A DNA stretch of 64,000 nucleotides from Eubacterium sp. (GTDB lineage: Bacteria > Bacillota > Clostridia > Lachnospirales > Lachnospiraceae), in assembly GCA_017539165.1 (NCBI GenBank), contig JAFYHN010000108.1:1-64000 (forward strand), read 5' to 3'. This document shows, in pieces, positions 35,913 through 44,732 of the stretch. The notes beneath the pieces are model-generated. The model was not told the origin of the DNA and did not search any database. It saw only the letters and a program-made list of their open reading frames with translations. The position numbers and the translations under genes are program-made. Each line of letters starts with the position of its first letter. The stretch's first letter is position 1.

Positions 35913-36329
35913 TTATAATTTTGCCGCAAGCTTCTCAGCAAGAGCAGCCAGTTCGTCGGCATCAGGCTCTTTTTGCGGCCATATGATTCCACATCCGTCA
36001 TTATCGTATCTTGGAATTATATGTGTATGGAAATGGGGTATAGTCTGATTTGCTGCTACGCCATTATTCTGAACGATGTTGATTCCGTCAGCGTTGAGAA
36101 CTTCCTTCATAACAGAAGCGATACGCTTGGCAAGAGGCAAAACCTTTGAAGCTATTTCATCATCAAGTTCAAGAAGATTATCATAGTGCTGTTTAGGTAT
36201 GATGAGAGCGTGACCTGTATTTGCCGGACTTAAATCCAGGATTACAGTAAAGTCACCATCTTCGTATATTTTGTTAGTTGGAATTATTCCATTTGCAAGC
36301 TTGCAAAAAATGCAGTCATCCTTTATCAT
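35913..36329 (-). CDS. HIT-family nucleotide-binding protein (Hint-like)
   Basis: 138 residues. The histidine triad HFHTHIIP (H99, H101, H103) and the N-terminal zinc-type pair CIFC are present, as in Hint/HinT hydrolases acting on nucleoside phosphoramidates and acyl-adenylates. AGGAGG precedes the ATG. First gene of a two-gene reverse-strand operon with the epimerase. The physiological substrate is unknown. Confidence 0.92.
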   Translation of the reverse strand: MIKDDCIFCKLANGIIPTNKIYEDGDFTVILDLSPANTGHALIIPKQHYDNLLELDDEIASKVLPLAKRIASVMKEVLNADGINIVQNNGVAANQTIPHFHTHIIPRYDNDGCGIIWPQKEPDADELAALAEKLAAKL

Positions 36330-36454
36330 TTGTCTTACCTCCTGTCTACTAGAAATCTATTGGAAAAAACTCATCTTATTTTATATCACTAAACTTAAAA
36401 TGTAAAGATACGGTTTTCCCAGGGGGGATAGAATCAGATAATAAGGAGACAGAC

Positions 36455-37405
36455 ATGAAACTCAGTAATGAAGAACTAAAGAAGTATTATTTTGGAGCGT
36501 ACCGTTTTGAGGAAACTGAGGAAGGTTATCTTCAGGCATTCCAGTATACACAGGCTCAGCAGGATTATTTTGAAGGCTTTTCGGAAATGTATTTTGACAG
36601 ATGTACTGCATCTACTGCAAAGACGTTAGAGTTTGTAACAGAAGCAACGGAAATCTCTTTTGATTATAAGGTTATATGGAAAGGATCTGCAGATACTTTT
36701 GAGGTTCTCGTAGATGGTTTTGTAATAGATATCAGATATATAAAGGCAATCATGGATACCGGAAGAATGACATTTGAATTACCAGAGGGTAAGAAGAATG
36801 TTACGGTATATCTTCCAGCTGATGCTACAGTTCTGATAAAGGACTTCGAGATAAATGCCTCTGCAAAGGCTCCTGTAAAGAATGAAAAGGTTCTCTGGCT
36901 TGGTGATTCGATCACTCAGGGTTATGGTCCTCTCAGATCTTCACAGACATATGTGAGCGTTGCAAATCGAATTCTTAACTATGATATACTGAATCAGGGA
37001 ATAGGCGGATATGTATATGATAAGAACTGCCTCATGACTATGGAGGGATATAAGCCAGACAAGATTATAGTTGCGATGGGAACAAATCAGTATCATGATG
37101 ACTGTATGAAAGATATAGGTGAATACTACGATATATTGACTGATATATATGGAGCCAATATTCCAATCCTTACGATCACTCCTATCTGGAGAGGTGATCA
37201 GCTGAATGACATTTCCATACTCGAAAAGTTCTGTGATGATCTGAAGAATCTGTGTGGTAGATATCCAAATATTCAGGTTGTTGATGGATTTAAGCTTGTT
37301 CCTCATTTTATGGAATATTATCTGGATGGTCTTCATCCAAATGAATTTGGTTGTGAAGTGTATGGACGAAATCTTGTTGAGAAAATCAGGGAGCTGAATT
37401 TCTAA
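36455..37405 (+). CDS. SGNH/GDSL hydrolase with N-terminal beta domain (carbohydrate esterase-like)
   Basis: 316 residues. An N-terminal beta-rich domain (about 1-140) precedes an SGNH hydrolase fold: block I WLGDSITQGYG with catalytic Ser, block III GTNQYHDD and block V DGLHPNEFG with the catalytic Asp-His pair. There is no signal peptide, so it acts inside the cell, probably removing acetyl groups from imported oligosaccharides. The two-domain build resembles acetyl-xylan type esterases. ATAAGGAGA precedes the ATG. It is divergent from the HIT gene. Confidence 0.82.
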   Translation: MKLSNEELKKYYFGAYRFEETEEGYLQAFQYTQAQQDYFEGFSEMYFDRCTASTAKTLEFVTEATEISFDYKVIWKGSADTFEVLVDGFVIDIRYIKAIMDTGRMTFELPEGKKNVTVYLPADATVLIKDFEINASAKAPVKNEKVLWLGDSITQGYGPLRSSQTYVSVANRILNYDILNQGIGGYVYDKNCLMTMEGYKPDKIIVAMGTNQYHDDCMKDIGEYYDILTDIYGANIPILTITPIWRGDQLNDISILEKFCDDLKNLCGRYPNIQVVDGFKLVPHFMEYYLDGLHPNEFGCEVYGRNLVEKIRELNF

Positions 37406-37415
37406 GTGTGTTCTC

Positions 37416-37458
37416 TTGACAAAAAAGGAACAGTAAGATATATTTAACAGTTGTTAAA
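37416..37458 (+). promoter_or_regulatory. Promoter for map with adjacent palindrome
   Basis: TTGACA (37416-37421), seventeen bases, TATATT (37439-37444). The palindrome TTTAACAGTTGTTAAA (37443-37458) covers the expected start point and may bind a regulator. The GTTAAC-type core also occurs upstream of both small RNA promoters. Confidence 0.65.
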
Positions 37459-37511
37459 ATGATTTCTAAAATATAACAGATGATAGATTGATTAACAGGA
37501 AGGAACTTATA

Positions 37512-38387
37512 ATGGCTAAGAAGATTGGTAGAAATGATCCATGCTGGTGTGGAAGTGGAAAGAAGTATAAGGCTTGTCACGAGGAATTCGACAGAAAGAT
37601 TGAGTATTACAGAAATCTGGGACATAAAGTGCCGTCACACGGGATCATAAAGACTCCTGAGCAGATAGCTATGATAAAAGAAAGTGCCAAAGTAAACGTT
37701 GAATGTCTTGACGTAGTTGCTGACAAGATATGTGTAGGCATGAGTACAGAAGATATCAATCGTATCGTAAATGAAGTATGTGAGAAGTACGGAGCAATCC
37801 CGGCGCCACTTAATTATGAAGGATATCCAAAGAGCGTATGCACGTCACTTAACGATGTAGTATGTCACGGTATTCCATCAGAGGACGAGATCCTGATGGA
37901 CGGAGATATTATCAATGTAGATTGTTCTACAATCCTGAATGGATATTTCTCAGATTCATCCAGAATGTTTATGATGGGAAATGTAAGCGACGCGGACAGA
38001 AAGCTTGTTGAAACAGTTAAAGAATGCGTAGAGCTCGGTTTAAAGGAAGTAAAACCTTGGGGATTCCTCGGAGATATGGGGCAGGTTATAAATGACCATG
38101 CTAAGGCTGCAGGATTCTCGGTAGTTCGTGAGATAGGCGGGCATGGCGTTGGAGTTGAGTTCCATGAGGAGCCGTGGGTAAGCTATGTAAGCAGAAAGGG
38201 AACTGATATGCTGATGGTTCCTGGAATGATGTTTACGATCGAGCCTATGGTAAATGCCGGAAGTCATGAATTTTTTATCGATGAAGATGATGGATGGACA
38301 GTATATACCGAAGATGAATCTAACTCAGCTCAGTGGGAGATTCAGGTTCTTGTAACTGAAGAAGGAAATGAAGTAATAGCCTGGTAA
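37512..38387 (+). CDS. map: Methionine aminopeptidase with SEC-C zinc motif
   Basis: 291 residues. A SEC-C type motif NDPCWCGSGKKYKACH at the N terminus (about 9-24) precedes the type I MetAP domain. Metal ligands are recognisable in NVDCSTILNGYFSD, GHGVGVEFHEEP, FTIEPMV and QWEIQVLV; the first ligand pair D-x11-D is intact. It removes N-terminal Met from new proteins. AGGAAGG precedes ATG 37512; an in-frame TTG at 37488 is not preferred. The SEC-C addition is known in Clostridia and may help it bind ribosomes (inference). Confidence 0.95.
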   Translation: MAKKIGRNDPCWCGSGKKYKACHEEFDRKIEYYRNLGHKVPSHGIIKTPEQIAMIKESAKVNVECLDVVADKICVGMSTEDINRIVNEVCEKYGAIPAPLNYEGYPKSVCTSLNDVVCHGIPSEDEILMDGDIINVDCSTILNGYFSDSSRMFMMGNVSDADRKLVETVKECVELGLKEVKPWGFLGDMGQVINDHAKAAGFSVVREIGGHGVGVEFHEEPWVSYVSRKGTDMLMVPGMMFTIEPMVNAGSHEFFIDEDDGWTVYTEDESNSAQWEIQVLVTEEGNEVIAW

Positions 38388-38413
38388 AGTGAATAATACC
38401 GATAAAGAATCAG

Positions 38414-38440
38414 AAAAGACACCGCTTGCGGTGTCTTTTT
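38414..38440. terminator. Bidirectional terminator between map and HD-GYP gene
   Basis: AAAAGACACCGC/GCGGTGTCTTTT, a near-perfect palindrome with T runs in both directions. The stop codon of the reverse-strand gene touches its end. Confidence 0.85.
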
Positions 38441-39698
38441 AAGTAAGGATTGTTGTTGTAGGTGCATCTTTCAGTCGGTCGGAACCATTTCTGAACTCCA
38501 TATCCATAGCCATAACGATACTGTTATCTATCTCACCTTTTATGACCATATCACGCATGATTTCGATGGCCTTCTCGTGAGGGAAGCCTTTCTTGTAAGC
38601 TCGCTCTTCAGTAAGTGCCTGATAGATATCGCAGCAGGTCATAAGCTTTTCTTCGAGAGACAGATCTTCACCTTTTATTCCGAAAGGATATCCTGTACCA
38701 TTCATCTTCTCATGATGGTGAGCAGCCCATATCTTGATATCATCCATGTTCTTAACATGCTGAAGGATATCAAATGTATAGTAAGCATGTTGCTTCATCA
38801 GTTCATATTCGTAGTCATTCAGTTTGTCAGGCTTCTGAAGGATTGAGTTATCAATCATAAGCTTTCCGATATCGTGAAGAGCTCCGGCCAGATAATACTT
38901 AGTTCGCTTCTCTTCGTCAAAAGCATAATACTGAGCCATAGCTGCACAGTTTCTGGCAACACCGATCGAGTGCTGACATGTATAGTGTGATTTATAGTCA
39001 ACAATACGAGCAATCAGAGTGGCAAGATTTGCAACTTCCTGAGGCGAATACTCGTCATTGTGATGTTTCGTTGCTTTTCTGAGATAATTATCTATAGCCG
39101 AAGGAGCAAGATAAGCCAGACATTTAGGTTTAAAACATTTGGTAAATGTATCTACGATCTCTCTTGAGAACAGAGTGCCGGCATTCGACTTAACATAGTA
39201 GATCATAGCGCCGTGAGTATCTCTGTTTGTAGATATAAGATCAAACTCATTATCCAGAAGATTAGCAAGATGAAGAATCTGGGACTTGATAGGCGTTCTG
39301 TCATAGGTTCTTCCCATTGGACCTGATCCGTCAGCATTCTCATGATGGAGAAGGATGACATCACGGTTGTTGGTTCTGAAAGGCATATACTTGGTATTTC
39401 TTTCACCTATGATACATCTGCGCACGTCAAAATCGTGAGGGGTATATCCCTCACCATTATTGTATTTCTTATACTCCAGCTCTTCTTGATTAACTTCAGT
39501 CAGCGCGTTATCGTGAAGTATCGAAAAAGCGGCAAGATCGGTAAGGTCATCAGCTGAGAGACCTAGTGATTTGCCAAGATACATAGATAGGGCTGCAATC
39601 CTCTTGCAGTGCCCTTTTCTGATACCGAGCAGCTCGTGCTCAACAGAGTCTAAACCGGCTGCTATAGCATATAGAATTTCGTTTAAGTCTATCTTCAA
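38439..39698 (-). CDS. HD-GYP domain phosphodiesterase (cyclic-di-GMP hydrolase type)
   Basis: 419 residues. An N-terminal degenerate HD-like domain (AAFSILHDNALTEV) is followed by a full C-terminal HD-GYP domain: HSIGVARNCAAMAQYY, GALHDIGKLMID, the HHEKMNGTGYPFG motif and the CCDIYQALTEERAYK helix. Metal-binding HD and GYP residues are intact, so hydrolysis of c-di-GMP is likely. No receiver or sensor domain is visible. The start appears to be TTG at 39698 with AGGGG ahead. Two c-di-GMP riboswitches sit 12 kb downstream. Confidence 0.88.
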   Translation of the reverse strand: MKIDLNEILYAIAAGLDSVEHELLGIRKGHCKRIAALSMYLGKSLGLSADDLTDLAAFSILHDNALTEVNQEELEYKKYNNGEGYTPHDFDVRRCIIGERNTKYMPFRTNNRDVILLHHENADGSGPMGRTYDRTPIKSQILHLANLLDNEFDLISTNRDTHGAMIYYVKSNAGTLFSREIVDTFTKCFKPKCLAYLAPSAIDNYLRKATKHHNDEYSPQEVANLATLIARIVDYKSHYTCQHSIGVARNCAAMAQYYAFDEEKRTKYYLAGALHDIGKLMIDNSILQKPDKLNDYEYELMKQHAYYTFDILQHVKNMDDIKIWAAHHHEKMNGTGYPFGIKGEDLSLEEKLMTCCDIYQALTEERAYKKGFPHEKAIEIMRDMVIKGEIDNSIVMAMDMEFRNGSDRLKDAPTTTILT

Positions 39699-39817
39699 TT
39701 CGGCATTCCCCTGTTAAATTTATAAGACAATTTTAGATACAAAATCTAAAAAACACACACTCTCTCGCTATTAATAATACCGCAAAATCGATAAACTGTA
39801 AAGATATAAAGAAGGAC

Positions 39818-39876
39818 TTGCATTTATATTTAATTGTAGTATTATAAGATTAGCACTCAGTAACTAAAAGTGCTAA
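39818..39876 (+). promoter_or_regulatory. Promoter with CIRCE element (HrcA operator) upstream of lon
   Basis: TTGCAT (39818-39823), sixteen bases, TATTAT (39840-39845). The CIRCE at 39850-39876 has half-sites TTAGCACTC and AAGTGCTAA separated by nine bases; the second has one mismatch to consensus. CIRCE is the target of the heat-shock repressor HrcA, normally at groE and dnaK operons. Here it overlaps the start of the lon transcript. Confidence 0.9.
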
Positions 39877-39897
39877 CAATGATAAGGAGATATTTAT

Positions 39898-42165
39898 ATG
39901 TTAACAATTCCTATATATGACACTATACTTCTTCCTGACGTAACTTTCTATTTTAAAAAGGAAGTTATAGAGGGATGGGACGTAGAAAATCTGGAGGCTG
40001 GAGACGAGATAGCATTCGCCATGCTGAGAGCTGATACGTCTTCTTCTGATGCCACGATAGAGGATGTATATCCTATCGGTGTTATGGCTAAGATCGAATC
40101 AATCGACACGGAAGGAAACGTAAAAGTACGTACAAAAGACCGTGTTAATATCCTGAGTTTTACAAGAACTTCGAACGGTAATGTTGATGCTGAGACAGAA
40201 ATCCGTCCAGAGATCGATGATATGAATGTGGATGAAAAGAAGGAAAGATTCGACACATTAAAGACTAAGTTTCTGAAGTTTGTTCAGAATTATCAGTGGG
40301 GCATCTGGGCAAGAGGATTTATCCTTCAGTGGAAGAATATCAATGAACTGGCATGTTCTATGACAGGTTACTTCAGCATAACCTGGCAGGAAAAGTATGA
40401 GATGGTGGAAGTGGATAATCTCTCGGAGAGGTTTGAACTTATCGAGCATGCTGCATATGAATTTATGGAGATGGCTGACGTGGCTGAGGGTGCAGAGATG
40501 GAGCAGCAGGCCCGTAATGAGAGTATTTACCGCGAGGATGCCATCAAGAAACAGATAGAGATACTTCAGAGAGAACTGGATGAGATGCATCCTGAGAATA
40601 TATCTGATGTAAGAAGATTCGAGAAACTTATTGAAGATTCTGGAATGAATGAGACTGCTGAGAGAGAAGCTAAGAAGGTTCTTAATCGTATGAAGCAGGA
40701 AGGACAGGATGGCCATGAGTACGGAATGCTCTATGACTATCTTGATTTTGTGACTTCACTCAGATGGACTCCTGAGGAGTATAATCCTATTGACCTGCAT
40801 TATTCTGAAGAAGTACTCGACAGCGATCATTATGGACTTAAAAAGGTAAAGGAAAGAATCATTCAGCAGCTTGCCGTTATGGCACTTAATAAGAAACAAT
40901 CTGGTTCAATCCTTCTTTTCGTGGGAGCACCAGGAACAGGTAAGACTAGTATTGGACAGAGTATCGCGAAAGCTCTTGGACGAGAATATGTAAGGATCAG
41001 TCTTGGTGGTGTAAGAGATGAAGCTGAGATAAGAGGGCACAGAAGAACATATATCGGAGCTATGCCGGGACGTATTATGGAAGGCATGAAGAGAAGCGGA
41101 GCAAGCAATCCTGTCATGGTACTTGATGAAGTTGATAAGCTGGTTCGAGACTATGGCGGCGATCCTTCATCTGCACTTCTCGAGGTACTTGATCCTGAGC
41201 AGAACTTCAGCTTTACTGATCATTACATGAATGTGCCTTACGATCTGTCAAATGTACTCTTCGTATGTACAGCAAATACTACAGATACTATCCCTGAGCC
41301 TCTGCTGAACCGTATGGAGATAATCGAGTTCCCAGGTTATACTGCCACAGAGAAGTTCTATATAGCTAAGAAACATCTTATTCCAAAGGCGATGAAAGCA
41401 GCAGGAATAAAGAGAAAGAACCTTAATATAACCGATGCAGCTATAAAGAAGATAGTTGCTGACTACACTATGGAGTCTGGAGTAAGAGGCCTTAAGAAGC
41501 AGATAGATACTCTTATGAGATATGCTGCAGTTCAGCTTGTTAAGGGAAATGAAGAGAAGATATCAGTGAAACCAAAGAATCTTAAAGAATTCCTTGGACG
41601 AAGAGCACTGAGTCATGATATTATCGAGAAGAAGGGCATACCTGGTGTTGTTACAGGTCTGGCATGGACTATGGCCGGTGGAGAGATTCTGTTCATCGAG
41701 TCCAAGCTGGTTAAGGGATCCGGAAAGGTGATCATAACCGGTCAGCTTGGCGATGTTATGAAGGAATCAGTTGAGATAGCGATAAGTCTTGTGAAGGCTA
41801 TGTATCCGAAGGAGACAGCTGATCTGGGTGAGTATGATCTTCATATCCACGTTCCGGAGGGCGCAGTTCCGAAAGACGGACCATCAGCTGGTATAACCAT
41901 AACAACAGCGCTGGCTTCACTCTTTACGAAGAAAGCAGTTGATCCTACAGTAGCTATGACAGGTGAGGTTTCACTCAGAGGGAATGTCATGCCGATCGGT
42001 GGACTTCCAGAGAAACTTATGGCTGCAGTCAGAGCAGGTGTTAAGACAGTCTACATTCCTGAGAAGAATGTTGAAGATCTTGAGGATGTTGCAGAAGAGG
42101 TCAAGTCAGAGCTTAATATAGTAGCGGTTAAGAAGGTAAAGGATGTTATTAACCAGCTGGTATAG
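39898..42165 (+). CDS. lon: ATP-dependent protease Lon
   Basis: 755 residues, near the short end of the LonA range. An N-terminal substrate domain (1-200) and coiled coil lead to the AAA+ module with Walker A GAPGTGKT (343-350) and Walker B VMVLDEVDK, then the protease domain with catalytic S663 in PKDGPSAG and K706 in GLPEKLMAA, the same 43-residue spacing as in E. coli Lon. It degrades misfolded and regulatory proteins. AAGGAG precedes the ATG. Control by CIRCE places it in the HrcA heat-shock regulon. Confidence 0.97.
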   Translation: MLTIPIYDTILLPDVTFYFKKEVIEGWDVENLEAGDEIAFAMLRADTSSSDATIEDVYPIGVMAKIESIDTEGNVKVRTKDRVNILSFTRTSNGNVDAETEIRPEIDDMNVDEKKERFDTLKTKFLKFVQNYQWGIWARGFILQWKNINELACSMTGYFSITWQEKYEMVEVDNLSERFELIEHAAYEFMEMADVAEGAEMEQQARNESIYREDAIKKQIEILQRELDEMHPENISDVRRFEKLIEDSGMNETAEREAKKVLNRMKQEGQDGHEYGMLYDYLDFVTSLRWTPEEYNPIDLHYSEEVLDSDHYGLKKVKERIIQQLAVMALNKKQSGSILLFVGAPGTGKTSIGQSIAKALGREYVRISLGGVRDEAEIRGHRRTYIGAMPGRIMEGMKRSGASNPVMVLDEVDKLVRDYGGDPSSALLEVLDPEQNFSFTDHYMNVPYDLSNVLFVCTANTTDTIPEPLLNRMEIIEFPGYTATEKFYIAKKHLIPKAMKAAGIKRKNLNITDAAIKKIVADYTMESGVRGLKKQIDTLMRYAAVQLVKGNEEKISVKPKNLKEFLGRRALSHDIIEKKGIPGVVTGLAWTMAGGEILFIESKLVKGSGKVIITGQLGDVMKESVEIAISLVKAMYPKETADLGEYDLHIHVPEGAVPKDGPSAGITITTALASLFTKKAVDPTVAMTGEVSLRGNVMPIGGLPEKLMAAVRAGVKTVYIPEKNVEDLEDVAEEVKSELNIVAVKKVKDVINQLV

Positions 42166-42211
42166 AGATTATAAATATAGAATAAATGAAGGTGATTTAT
42201 AGGGGGATAAT

Positions 42212-42784
42212 ATGGCAGGAAGAAAAAAACTGCAGTGTACTTATAATGCGCCGGTAACTTTGACATTTGCATTCTTATCGGTAGCTGTCCTGTTGATGGG
42301 ATACTTTACAAATGGAAGAACAACTGTTATGTTCTTCGAGGTGTACAGAAGCAAGATAACGTTAAGTTGGTTTATCCGTTTATTCGGACATGTTCTGGGA
42401 CATTCCAGCTTGTCGCATTATGCAGGAAATATGATGATGTTCCTGCTGCTCGGCCCGATACTTGAAGAGAAGTATGGTGGACTGAATCTGATAGAAGCAT
42501 TTGCGGTAGTTGCAGTTGTTTCAGGTGTATTCAACATCATATTCTTTCCGGATGTGGCACTTCTTGGTGCCAGTGGTCTGGTATTTATGATGATAGTTCT
42601 CGTATCAGCATCTGATCTAAGAGCAGGCGAGATACCTATAACAATGATACTCGTTATCATTATTTATCTGGGATCAGAGCTCCTGACAATGATAACAACG
42701 CATGACAATATTTCCCAGCTTACTCACATTATCGGAGGAATCTGCGGAGCTATATTCGGGGTGCTTCTGAACGGGAAAAAATAA
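42212..42784 (+). CDS. Rhomboid-family intramembrane serine protease
   Basis: 190 residues with about six membrane helices. The L1 region HSSLSHYAGNMMMFLLLGPILEEKYG, the catalytic Ser121 in GASG and the catalytic His172 in THIIGG are all present. It cleaves membrane-spanning substrates inside the bilayer; no substrate is known. AGGGGG lies before the ATG. It follows lon by 46 bases and may share its transcript. Confidence 0.9.
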   Translation: MAGRKKLQCTYNAPVTLTFAFLSVAVLLMGYFTNGRTTVMFFEVYRSKITLSWFIRLFGHVLGHSSLSHYAGNMMMFLLLGPILEEKYGGLNLIEAFAVVAVVSGVFNIIFFPDVALLGASGLVFMMIVLVSASDLRAGEIPITMILVIIIYLGSELLTMITTHDNISQLTHIIGGICGAIFGVLLNGKK

Positions 42785-42830
42785 TATAGAAACATCGGTA
42801 CAATGGAGTGCTGTTATGAGTAAGATATAC

Positions 42831-42859
42831 TTGTAACTGCACTTCTTTTGTTTTATACT
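42831..42859 (+). promoter_or_regulatory. Promoter of the ATP synthase operon
   Basis: TTGTAA (42831-42836), seventeen bases, TATACT (42854-42859). Transcription would begin near 42866. This makes the ATG at 42866 almost leaderless and favours the TTG start at 42908 for atpB. Confidence 0.6.
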
Positions 42860-42907
42860 ATAGAGATGTTTAAAAAAATCAACGAATGTAGAAAGGAGAT
42901 TAAGGAT

Positions 42908-43753
42908 TTGGACAAGGGAAAAAGAACCAGATTCCTAGTAATCGTGGGTATGATTCTGGTACTGCTCCTGGTCGGTATTATTGCAACGAATAAGGGAGGA
43001 GAGCATAGAGAAACTCTTCAGGAAGTTATGAGAGATGCTGTTCTTCATGAGGACAACAAGATGTACTTCTTTGGACTTGCTGTTAATCCTTCTCTTGTTT
43101 CGGGTTATATAACAACAGCAATACTTCTTGTATTTGCTCTTATTGTTAGAATATTTGCCTTACCTCGTTTTAAGATTGTGCCGGGTAAGTTTCAGGCACT
43201 GATAGAGATGTGGGTAGGATACTTTGATAATCTGGCCAAAACGAACAGTCCGCATCTGAATAGTATCCTTGGAGCATATGTTTTTGCGGCGGGATCTTAT
43301 ATCTTTGTAGGAACGATATTCGAGCTTTTCGGAGTTCAGGGCTTAACTACAGAGGGATATCCGATGGCATTTCCTGCACCACTTGCTGATATAAATGGTG
43401 CAATAGGAATGGGTGTATTCTCATACCTGTTTATTATGTCAGGAGGTATCATAGCAAATAAGATCAAGGGAGTTGGACTTACACTTAAAGAGTATTCACT
43501 TCCTATATCAATGAGTTTCCGTCTTTTCGGAGCGCTTTTATCAGGAGCACTTGTTACAGAACTTGTTTACTATACTTTCTGTCTCAGCTTTGTGCTTCCG
43601 GTTATCGTTGGTGTTCTGTTTACACTCATCCATGCGGTGGTTCAGGCATACGTACTTACAATGCTTACGTCGATATATTATGGAGAGGTTTCAGAGGTTC
43701 ACGAGAAGAAAAAGAAAGAAAAGAAACAATCCGAAGTTGCAGCGGAGGCATAA
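42908..43753 (+). CDS. atpB: F1Fo ATP synthase subunit a
   Basis: About 281 residues from the TTG at 42908, which has AAAGGAG nine bases ahead. An alternative ATG at 42866 lies at the predicted transcript start and lacks a site. Membrane helices and the essential Arg in helix 4 are visible (SMSFRLFGALLSGALV), with the C-terminal HAVVQAYVLTMLTSIYY. It forms the proton half-channels beside the c-ring. A charged Lys/Glu tail ends the protein. First gene of the operon a-c-b-(delta)alpha-gamma-beta-epsilon. Confidence 0.92.
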   Translation: MDKGKRTRFLVIVGMILVLLLVGIIATNKGGEHRETLQEVMRDAVLHEDNKMYFFGLAVNPSLVSGYITTAILLVFALIVRIFALPRFKIVPGKFQALIEMWVGYFDNLAKTNSPHLNSILGAYVFAAGSYIFVGTIFELFGVQGLTTEGYPMAFPAPLADINGAIGMGVFSYLFIMSGGIIANKIKGVGLTLKEYSLPISMSFRLFGALLSGALVTELVYYTFCLSFVLPVIVGVLFTLIHAVVQAYVLTMLTSIYYGEVSEVHEKKKKEKKQSEVAAEA

Positions 43754-43814
43754 GTGCTCTTCGGCTATATATTATGATAGATATAAATTACTAAAAAATG
43801 AAAGAGGTAATATC

Positions 43815-44189
43815 ATGAAGCTTATTAAGAAATCAATATTAACAGTTGCGATCTTTTTTGCAGCATTCACACTTTTCTCAGCAGTAGCTCCTGCGGCTAT
43901 AACACATGCAGCTGGAGAAGCAACAGAGGAAACAGCTGAGGAAACAGAGGAAAAGGAAGATAATTCAAAAGGTGCTAAGGCTATAGCTGCGGGTCTTGCT
44001 ATCGGACTTGCTGCAGGTGCGGGTGCAATAGGTATGGGACTTGCAGTAGGTAAGTCAAATGAAGGTATTGCTCGTCAGCCTCAGGCCGAGGGAGCAATCA
44101 GAACAACAATGATCCTTGGTATCATCTTTATTGAGACAGCTATTATCTATGCACTTATTGTTTCGATACTTGTTATATTCGTCCTATAA
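43815..44189 (+). CDS. atpE: F1Fo ATP synthase subunit c with signal-peptide-like extension
   Basis: 124 residues, against 70-90 usually. Residues 1-33 look like a signal peptide (MKLIKKSILTVAIFFAAFTL, ending AITHAA), followed by an acidic Glu/Thr linker (34-52), then the two-helix hairpin. The ion-binding carboxylate is E107 in FIETAIIYALI, and the polar loop is ARQPQAEGA. The position of the Na+-ligating Gln of helix 1 is occupied by Met74 (AIGMG), which argues for H+ rather than Na+. AGAGGTAA precedes ATG 43815. If the leader is cleaved, the mature subunit is normal in size. Confidence 0.92.
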   Translation: MKLIKKSILTVAIFFAAFTLFSAVAPAAITHAAGEATEETAEETEEKEDNSKGAKAIAAGLAIGLAAGAGAIGMGLAVGKSNEGIARQPQAEGAIRTTMILGIIFIETAIIYALIVSILVIFVL

Positions 44190-44250
44190 CGTAGAAGGAA
44201 TCTGACAGTTATATTTCAGTAAATTAGTTATTATATTGAGAGGTAAAAAA

Positions 44251-44727
44251 ATGCCATTAGGAATAGATTTTACACAGATTTTACTGCATATGTTCAACGT
44301 AGTGATTCTCTTCGCTGGTATGTATGTGATTCTATACTCTCCTGTTAAAAAGTTTATGCAGCAGAGAGAAGAGCATTATAAAGAACTTGATGAATCAGCA
44401 CAGAACAAGCTTGCTGAGGCAGAAGAGAAGAACGCTGAATATGAAGAGAAGCTTAAGAATGCTGAGTCAGAGATATCACAGCAGAAGAAGAAAGCATCTA
44501 TGGATATAGCTGCGATGAGATCTAGTGCTGAAGCTGAGGCAAGAAGTGCAGCTAACAAGATTATTGAAGAAGCTAAGAAGGATGCTGAGAATCAGAGAAA
44601 GGCTATCGTTGAATCAGCTAAGAAGGAAATAACAGAAATGGTTGAAGAGGCAACACGTAAGGTTGTTCTCGTAGAAAATACCGATGAAGCATATGATATG
44701 TTTCTTAACATCGCTGAAAGGAGCTAA
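44251..44727 (+). CDS. atpF: F1Fo ATP synthase subunit b
   Basis: 158 residues. One N-terminal membrane helix (about 8-28, LLHMFNVVILFAGMYVIL) is followed by a long charged coiled coil rich in Glu, Lys and Ala. It is the peripheral stalk that holds F1 still. GAGAGG precedes ATG 44251. The AAAGGAG near its end serves as the ribosome site for atpA, five bases beyond the stop. In most operons atpH (delta) would stand here; it is absent. In this organism b may contact the delta-like domain on alpha. Confidence 0.93.
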   Translation: MPLGIDFTQILLHMFNVVILFAGMYVILYSPVKKFMQQREEHYKELDESAQNKLAEAEEKNAEYEEKLKNAESEISQQKKKASMDIAAMRSSAEAEARSAANKIIEEAKKDAENQRKAIVESAKKEITEMVEEATRKVVLVENTDEAYDMFLNIAERS

Positions 44728-44732
44728 TTAAA

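Noticed and set aside
43815..44189. Na+-coupled ATP synthase
   Set aside because: The Gln ligand of Na+-binding c subunits is Met here, although Thr and Tyr positions fit; H+ coupling is more likely.
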